Assembly (NCBI GenBank): GCA_030610745.1
Contig: JAUWRC010000059.1
Span: 1 to 8,786, forward strand
DNA length: 8,786 bases
Source: Clostridia bacterium
GTDB lineage: Bacteria > Aerophobota > Aerophobia > Aerophobales > AE-B3A
Direction: 5' to 3'
The notes below the pieces were generated by a model that saw nothing but the letters and a program-made list of their open reading frames with translations, had not been told where the DNA came from and did no database searches. How positions within the stretch are numbered: position 1 is the stretch's first letter; every line of letters begins with the position of its first letter. Shown piece by piece: positions 5,263 through 8,786 of this stretch. Made by a program: the position numbers and the translations under genes.

Positions 5263-6633
5263 ATGACTAAACAGCAACTTTTAAGTCTCATAAAACAAGG
5301 GGAAGGGCAGAATTTAGAGTTTCAAGAAAGACCTAAAGAAAAAGATAAAGAAGGAATAGGTAAGACCATTTGTGCCTTTGCTAATACTAATAACGGGGTT
5401 ATCCTTGTTGGCGTTTCAGATGATCATAAAATTGTAGGTACTTCAAAAAAGACTGAATCACAAATTGCTAATGTTGCTCATAGTTGTAAACCCTCTATTT
5501 ATCCTGATATTTTTCATTTAGATATAGAAGAGAAGACTATCTTAATAGTAAAGATTAAGAAAACAGGAAATATCCACTCACATAAGAACATTGCCTACAA
5601 GAGAGTAGGAACTCATGATATGCCTTTATCGCCAGAAGAAGTAATGGAGTTTGCTAAGGCTACAGGTGAAATAAGATTTGATCATAATATCTGTAAAGGG
5701 GCAAGCTTAGAAGATGTAGACAAGGCCAAAGTTAAATGGTTTTTGAAAAAAGCAACAAAAGAAAGAAATTTTGATGTAGACCCAGATACATCGACAAAAC
5801 AGGTATTAGAGAAGTTAGAGTTGGCCAAGGATGGGGAATTAACCAACGCTGCTATTCTACTTTTTGGTAAAAATCCTCAGAGGTTTTTTCTGCAAGCAGA
5901 GACAAGATGTGCAAGATTTAAAGGCACAAAACCAATAAAACCTTTTATAGATATGAAAGTTTTTGGAAGAAATATAATTGACCAGGTTAATGCGGCAGAA
6001 GATTTTGTTTTAAGACACACAAGTATGGCTGCCTGGGTAGAACCAGGAAAAATTGAGAGGCAGGAAAAATGGGAATATCCTCCTGATGCGATAAGAGAAG
6101 CAATTGTTAATGCTATTTGCCACAGGGATTATGAGATTTCCAGTAATGTTCAAGTGAGAATCTTCGATGACCGGATTGAAGTTTGGGGATGCGGTCCTCT
6201 TCCAGAACCACTAACAGTAGAGGATCTTAAGGGGGATCATAGGTCTATTTTAAGAAATCCTTTAATTGGAAAATGTTTCTTTTTAATAAAGTTTATCGAA
6301 CAATGGGGAACAGGAACAAATGATATTATAAATATGTGTTTAGATTGGGGATTACCAGAACCTTTATTCGAATATATTGCAGGAAGTTTAGTTGTCACGT
6401 TTAGAAAATCTAAATTAACAGAGGAATACTTAAACGCGTTGATTTTAAATACGAGACAAAAGAAAGCAATAGAATATCTCAAGAAGAATAAAGAAATATC
6501 TAATAAAGTTTATAGAGAAATTAACAACATAGGGAAAGCCCTTGCTGCAGATGAATTAAGTGATTTAGTAAGAAAAAGGATATTTAAAACTATCGGTAAA
6601 GGCAGAGCAACTAAATACGTTTTGGACGATTAG
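5263..6633 (+). CDS. AlbA_2 DNA-binding and GHKL ATPase domain regulator-like protein (RecG-like ATP-binding family)
   Basis: This encodes 456 residues. Residues of about 12-125 are an AlbA_2 (Schlafen-type) DNA-binding domain: EGQNLEFQE, then ICAFANTNNGVILVGVSDD, then YKRVGTHDMPLSPEE. Residues of about 270-380 are HATPase_c_4: YPPDAIREAIVNAICHRDY (N283, H287, R288, D289), then IEVWGCGPLPEP (G309, G311), then FIEQWGTGTNDI, the glycine-rich ATP lid. Residues of about 397-454 form a winged helix with a GKGRATKYVL wing. Databases often name such proteins 'putative transcriptional regulator' or 'ATP-dependent DNA helicase RecG-related', but there is no helicase core here. They probably bind DNA and ATP in the cytoplasm, and some occur in defence or island contexts. 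The ATG is preceded by a weak AAAGG 6 nt upstream. Length is normal for the family. Base composition is clearly more AT-rich than the neighbouring transposase. The target and function are unknown. Confidence 0.88.
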   Translation: MTKQQLLSLIKQGEGQNLEFQERPKEKDKEGIGKTICAFANTNNGVILVGVSDDHKIVGTSKKTESQIANVAHSCKPSIYPDIFHLDIEEKTILIVKIKKTGNIHSHKNIAYKRVGTHDMPLSPEEVMEFAKATGEIRFDHNICKGASLEDVDKAKVKWFLKKATKERNFDVDPDTSTKQVLEKLELAKDGELTNAAILLFGKNPQRFFLQAETRCARFKGTKPIKPFIDMKVFGRNIIDQVNAAEDFVLRHTSMAAWVEPGKIERQEKWEYPPDAIREAIVNAICHRDYEISSNVQVRIFDDRIEVWGCGPLPEPLTVEDLKGDHRSILRNPLIGKCFFLIKFIEQWGTGTNDIINMCLDWGLPEPLFEYIAGSLVVTFRKSKLTEEYLNALILNTRQKKAIEYLKKNKEISNKVYREINNIGKALAADELSDLVRKRIFKTIGKGRATKYVLDD

Positions 6634-6653
6634 TGGACGATTAGTGGACGATT
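6623..6653. repeat. 11-bp tandem repeat over a stop codon
   Basis: TGGACGATTAG occurs at 6623-6633 and 6634-6644, and the first nine bases recur at 6645-6653. The first copy encodes the final residues (DD) and the TAG stop of the AlbA_2/GHKL protein. Loss or gain of a unit would not change the protein, which may be why the repeat persists. Confidence 0.9.
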
Positions 6654-6710
6654 CTTTTCTTAGACTGTAGAGTTGTTGTTGAACAGGAAAAAGCAGGGTG
6701 AACACTTTCC

Positions 6711-6726
6711 TATGAACATGTTCATA
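6711..6726. promoter_or_regulatory. 16-bp perfect palindrome, candidate operator
   Basis: TATGAACATGTTCATA is a perfect palindrome in an intergenic stretch. TGAACA half-sites recur nearby: TTGAACAGG at 6679-6687 and 6752-6760, GTGAACA near 6698, and TATGAACA again at 6821-6828. The pattern suits a dimeric repressor, possibly the winged-helix protein just upstream, but that link is inference. Confidence 0.45.
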
Positions 6727-6762
6727 AAGTATAACAACATTGTTTATATATTTGAACAGGGG

Positions 6763-6776
6763 TAATTATATAATTA
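6763..6776. promoter_or_regulatory. 14-bp AT palindrome next to a promoter
   Basis: TAATTATATAATTA is a perfect palindrome ending 7 bp before the -35 box at 6784. AT-only palindromes arise easily by chance in such sequence, so an operator role is only possible. Confidence 0.3.
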
Positions 6777-6783
6777 GTGCGTG

Positions 6784-6811
6784 TTGACTATAATAAATTA
6801 AGAGATAAAAT
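6784..6811 (+). promoter_or_regulatory. Promoter upstream of tRNA-Leu
   Basis: TTGACT (6784-6789) stands 16 bp before TAAAAT (6806-6811), the same design as the promoter at 4982. The predicted start near 6818 lies about 110 nt before the tRNA, so the primary transcript would carry a 5' extension removed by RNase P, then the tRNA and the small gene behind it. A nearer weak alternative is TCGACA (near 6888) with CACAAT. Confidence 0.5.
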
Positions 6812-6927
6812 ATTCTAATGTATGAACAATTAGTCAAGAAACTTCTGGATGGACACCGCGGGGAGAAAAAAGGAAAGAGCAAAAAATCGACATCCCGAAA
6901 TTGTTGCCAGCACAATAACATAGAGAC

Positions 6928-7014
6928 GCCGAAGTGGCGGAATTGGTAGACGCGCAGCATTCAGGATGCTGTGGGGTTATCCCCTTGGGGGTTCGAGTCC
7001 CCCCTTCGGCACCA
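6928..7014 (+). tRNA. tRNA-Leu (anticodon CAG)
   Basis: The acceptor stem GCCGAAG (6928-6934) pairs with CTTCGGC (7004-7010), followed by discriminator A and an encoded CCA (7012-7014). The anticodon stem CAGCA/TGCTG (6955-6959, 6967-6971) holds the loop TTCAGGA with anticodon CAG at 6962-6964, reading the Leu codon CUG. A long variable arm (GGGG/CCCC) marks it as class II, as expected for Leu. The T arm is GGGGG-TTCGAGT-CCCCC. The total of 87 nt fits. Both the encoded CCA and the identity are clear from the sequence. Confidence 0.97.
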
Positions 7015-7028
7015 AAGGAGACAAAAAA

Positions 7029-7358
7029 ATGAGTTTTTGGAGTAAGCTTTTCGGCGGTAAGAAAAAGAAAGGTGAGAAAAAGAGACGAATCCCTGCCCGT
7101 ATAGAGGGAAAATTTATTTTATTTTCAGTAAAGTGTGATAAATGTGGTGAAGAGATAACGATAAGGGTTAACCGACAAGCAGATATACAGAGCTTATATG
7201 CAGAAGCCGGTGAGAAAGAAGATTTCTATAATCTAAAGAAGGAAATTTTGGGGAAGAAGTGTCCTAATTTAATAAACATAGATGTGGATTTTGATAGGAA
7301 TTATAGGATAATTTCCCAGAAGATTTCAGGAGGAAAATTCATCATTCCTGAAAAGTGA
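7029..7358 (+). CDS. Small conserved-looking protein with CxxC motif, unknown function
   Basis: This encodes 109 residues from ATG 7029, chosen because AAGGAG lies 8 nt before it; the frame is open further back only through the tRNA. The protein starts MSFWSKLFGGKKKKGEKKRR, an amphipathic then highly basic segment. It continues with a compact domain containing VKCDKCGEEITIRVNR, a CxxC knuckle, and a later GKKCPN cysteine that may complete a metal site. The rest (NIDVDFDRNYRIISQKISGGKF) looks like beta strands. There is no signal peptide or membrane segment, so it is likely cytoplasmic and perhaps binds nucleic acid or zinc. Its Shine-Dalgarno starts at the base after the tRNA CCA, so it should share a transcript with tRNA-Leu and gain its 5' end by tRNA processing. 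I do not recognise a named family. Confidence 0.8.
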   Translation: MSFWSKLFGGKKKKGEKKRRIPARIEGKFILFSVKCDKCGEEITIRVNRQADIQSLYAEAGEKEDFYNLKKEILGKKCPNLINIDVDFDRNYRIISQKISGGKFIIPEK

Positions 7359-7360
7359 GT

Positions 7361-7396
7361 CGAGATTGCCACGTCCCTTCGGGGCTCGCAATGACA
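7361..7396. repeat. Dispersed palindromic repeat (REP-like) between convergent genes
   Basis: The sequence CGAGATTGCCACG, a CCCTTCGGGG hairpin core, and CTCGCAATGACA form an imperfect palindrome. Elements with the reverse form GTCATTGCGAG...GCAATCTC are familiar as interspersed repeats in many bacterial genomes, Rickettsia among them. It starts 3 nt after the stop of the small plus-strand gene and precedes the end of the convergent pncC gene, so it may also act as a two-way terminator, though its T-tracts are poor. I recognise the type by pattern and have not searched for it. Confidence 0.6.
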
Positions 7397-7435
7397 AGCG
7401 GAGATTGACAGAAAGGAACGTACTTCACTGAATAT

Positions 7436-7951
7436 TTATGCTCCTATCAGATACTTTCGCAATATATCAAGAGCTGCTTGAGAAGCTTTCCACTTAATCT
7501 CTTCTCTATTCCCAGAAAAGATAAACTTTTGACTAATTTGTTTAGTTCGGCTGCTAAGAGCAATGTAAACCAGTCCCACAGGCTTCCTCGGAGTAGCTCC
7601 AGTAGGTCCGGCAATACCAGTAATCCCTAGACCTATGTCTGTATGAGCAGATGTTCTTATCCCCACGGCCATTTCTCTGGCTACTTCAGGACTCACTGCT
7701 CCTTTCTCTTTGATAAGCTCGTTATCAACTTTTAAAAAAATTGACTTAGCCTGGTTGCTATAGCTAATTATTCCACATTTATAATAGTTAGAACTTCCCG
7801 AAATGTTAGTAAGTCGATGAGAAACCAGGCCTCCGGTGCAGGACTCAGCCACGCTAATGGTTAGCCCTTTTTTTATTAATAAAGATGCTACTATTTCCTC
7901 CAAATTTTCTTTGTTAACTCCGTAGTTGTAATCTTTTGGCCGAATTCGCAA
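7436..7951 (-). CDS. pncC: Nicotinamide-nucleotide amidase (CinA C-terminal domain, stand-alone PncC)
   Basis: This encodes 171 residues from a TTG start at 7951, with AAGGGG 8 nt before it. PncC deamidates nicotinamide mononucleotide to nicotinate mononucleotide, returning it to NAD synthesis. Family motifs are complete: AESCTGGLVSHRLTNISGSS (residues 35-54, with the putative catalytic serine S37), IISYSNQAK (61-69), GITGIAGPTG (109-118), PVGLVYIAL, and GNREEIKWKASQAALDIL near the end. The first 20 residues (RIRPKDYNYGVNKENLEEIV) resemble the linker that joins the two halves of full-length CinA, yet the N-terminal MoaB-like half is absent. It therefore looks like a CinA reduced to its amidase. 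It lies 21 nt downstream of the ROK/glucokinase gene and is probably in one operon with it. Confidence 0.9.
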   Translation of the reverse strand: MRIRPKDYNYGVNKENLEEIVASLLIKKGLTISVAESCTGGLVSHRLTNISGSSNYYKCGIISYSNQAKSIFLKVDNELIKEKGAVSPEVAREMAVGIRTSAHTDIGLGITGIAGPTGATPRKPVGLVYIALSSRTKQISQKFIFSGNREEIKWKASQAALDILRKYLIGA

Positions 7952-7972
7952 TTTTTCTTCCCCTTGATTTTA

Positions 7973-8786
7973 TTACAAAAGACCTTTTTTCTTCAACACG
8001 GTAGCTGCTGCTCCTATAGCTCCAGCATTACCACCCAAGTCGGCAGGGACTATTTCTACTCCTTTGATAGCAGCAGTAAGAGCATTTTCTTGAGCATATT
8101 TTCTTACTGGCTTAAATAATGTATCACCCGCCGCAATCATTCCTCCTGAGAGAATGACCATTTCCGGGTTTATGATATTGACTATATTGGCAATACCTAT
8201 CCCCAAATACCTCGCTGTCTCCTCAACTATCCACTTAGCTAGACTATCTCCCTTTTCTGCTGTCTTGAAGACTAATTCACAGGTGATATCCTCCAATCGA
8301 TTCTCCACTAAATTGATAAGAAGAGTTTTTTCTCCCTTCTCTATAGCAGATAGTGTTCTTTTAACTACTCCTGTAGCCGAGGCATAGGCTTCAAGGCATC
8401 CTTGCTTTCCACAACCGCAGGTAAGCCCACCTTCATGAATTATCATATGTCCTATCTCCCCCGCCGTATCCCAGGCTCCATGAAGAACCTCTCCCTCAAT
8501 GATTATCCCTCCTCCTATCCCTGTTCCCAAGGTCAACAGAACCAGATTATCCACATTTTTTCCTGCTCCCAGCCACCATTCACCTAAAGCAGCAGCATTA
8601 GCATCATTTTCTAGAAAAATAGGCAGGTTAAGTTTATCTTCCAAAATCTGTACTAAAGGGACATCGGTCCAATGAGGAAGATTGGGAGCAAAATGGATCA
8701 CTCCTTCTTTGGTATTCAGGGGACCAGGGCTACCTATTCCCACTCCCAATATTGATTCAGGAAAAACCCCTGAGCTTTCACCTTCT
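7973..8786 (-). CDS. glcK: ROK-family kinase, probably glucokinase (5' end beyond window)
   Basis: The reading frame is open to the right edge, so the true start is outside; 270 residues are visible, perhaps 45 short of a usual 315-residue protein. ROK kinases phosphorylate glucose or related sugars with ATP. Visible motifs in order are GVGIGSPGPLN, then FAPNLPHWTDVPL, then ENDANAAALGEWWLGAG (sugar-binding and catalytic Asp), then LTLGTGIGGGII (phosphate binding), then GEIGHM, then the zinc motif GGLTCGCGKQGCLEAYASATG, then NPEMVILSGGM near the end. ENDAN-AALGE and the Cys-rich ASATG box fit the bacterial glucokinase branch best, but N-acetylmannosamine or fructose kinases share them. No helix-turn-helix is visible, though one could lie outside the window. 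It ends 21 nt before pncC. Confidence 0.88.
   Translation of the reverse strand, partial: EGESSGVFPESILGVGIGSPGPLNTKEGVIHFAPNLPHWTDVPLVQILEDKLNLPIFLENDANAAALGEWWLGAGKNVDNLVLLTLGTGIGGGIIIEGEVLHGAWDTAGEIGHMIIHEGGLTCGCGKQGCLEAYASATGVVKRTLSAIEKGEKTLLINLVENRLEDITCELVFKTAEKGDSLAKWIVEETARYLGIGIANIVNIINPEMVILSGGMIAAGDTLFKPVRKYAQENALTAAIKGVEIVPADLGGNAGAIGAAATVLKKKGLL

Noticed and set aside
6237..6482. Minus-strand frame inside the AlbA_2/GHKL gene
   Set aside because: It is a shadow of a clear coding region, with no start signal.
6818..6949. 43-codon frame beginning exactly at the predicted start of transcription (possible leaderless gene)
   Set aside because: It runs 22 nt into the tRNA-Leu and has no similarity I recognise; the ATG at the start point is probably coincidence.
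6928..7014. Active att site for the integrase in the tRNA-Leu 3' end
   Set aside because: I found no second copy of the tRNA 3' end in the window, so the island boundary remains a hypothesis.
8154..8587. Two plus-strand frames opposite the ROK gene
   Set aside because: Both are antisense to conserved kinase motifs and have no ribosome binding sites.

Overview
The window reads as chromosome from an AT-rich, Gram-positive-like or deep-branching anaerobic bacterium. Ribosome binding sites are strong AGGAGG types. GTG and TTG starts occur next to ATG. The one tRNA carries an encoded CCA, and the genes are compact ordinary bacterial ones (holA, tRNA-Leu, pncC, a ROK-family glucokinase). No gene pins down a phylum. 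The mix of a DUF4384/PKD surface protein, an IS110-type element and many decayed mobile pieces would suit an uncultivated anaerobe, but that is inference.

Positions 1-2129 are read on the minus strand. The start of a DNA polymerase III delta subunit gene (holA) runs off the left edge. Upstream of it is a two-gene operon ending in a GC-rich terminator at 197-219. Its first gene encodes an exported protein with DUF4384 and PKD domains. Its second encodes a small exported protein, translationally coupled because its Shine-Dalgarno overlaps the first gene's stop codon. The leader of the operon has an odd design: the good Shine-Dalgarno serves a 7-codon mini-ORF that is in frame with the main gene and separated from it by a TAG.

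Positions of about 2200-4300 hold an IS110-family insertion element on the plus strand. It has a leader that can hide its own Shine-Dalgarno, a 66-residue cysteine-rich protein, a 484-residue DEDD/Transposase_20 recombinase overlapping it by ATGA, and about 280 nt of strongly structured non-coding sequence after the recombinase. That last part is in the place and has the style of a bridge RNA (seekRNA), the guide that programs IS110/IS1111 recombinases. This is the most interesting system in the window. The small companion protein and the self-sequestering leader are not standard for the family.

Positions 4300-6930 look like a decayed island. There is AT-rich sequence without a supportable gene, the dead C-terminus of a tyrosine integrase that has lost its catalytic tyrosine segment, and a remnant of a winged-helix tail with 21-bp tandem repeats. 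These are followed by an intact AlbA_2/GHKL ATP-binding regulator-like gene ending in 11-bp repeats, then a palindrome-rich regulatory stretch. The island sits immediately upstream of tRNA-Leu(CAG), a class of site integrases often use, but no matching att repeat was seen.

Positions 6928-7358 are tRNA-Leu followed with no gap by the Shine-Dalgarno of a small putative zinc-binding protein. A dispersed palindromic repeat at about 7361-7396 separates this from a convergent minus-strand operon, ROK/glucokinase (cut by the right edge) followed by stand-alone PncC/CinA C-terminal amidase.
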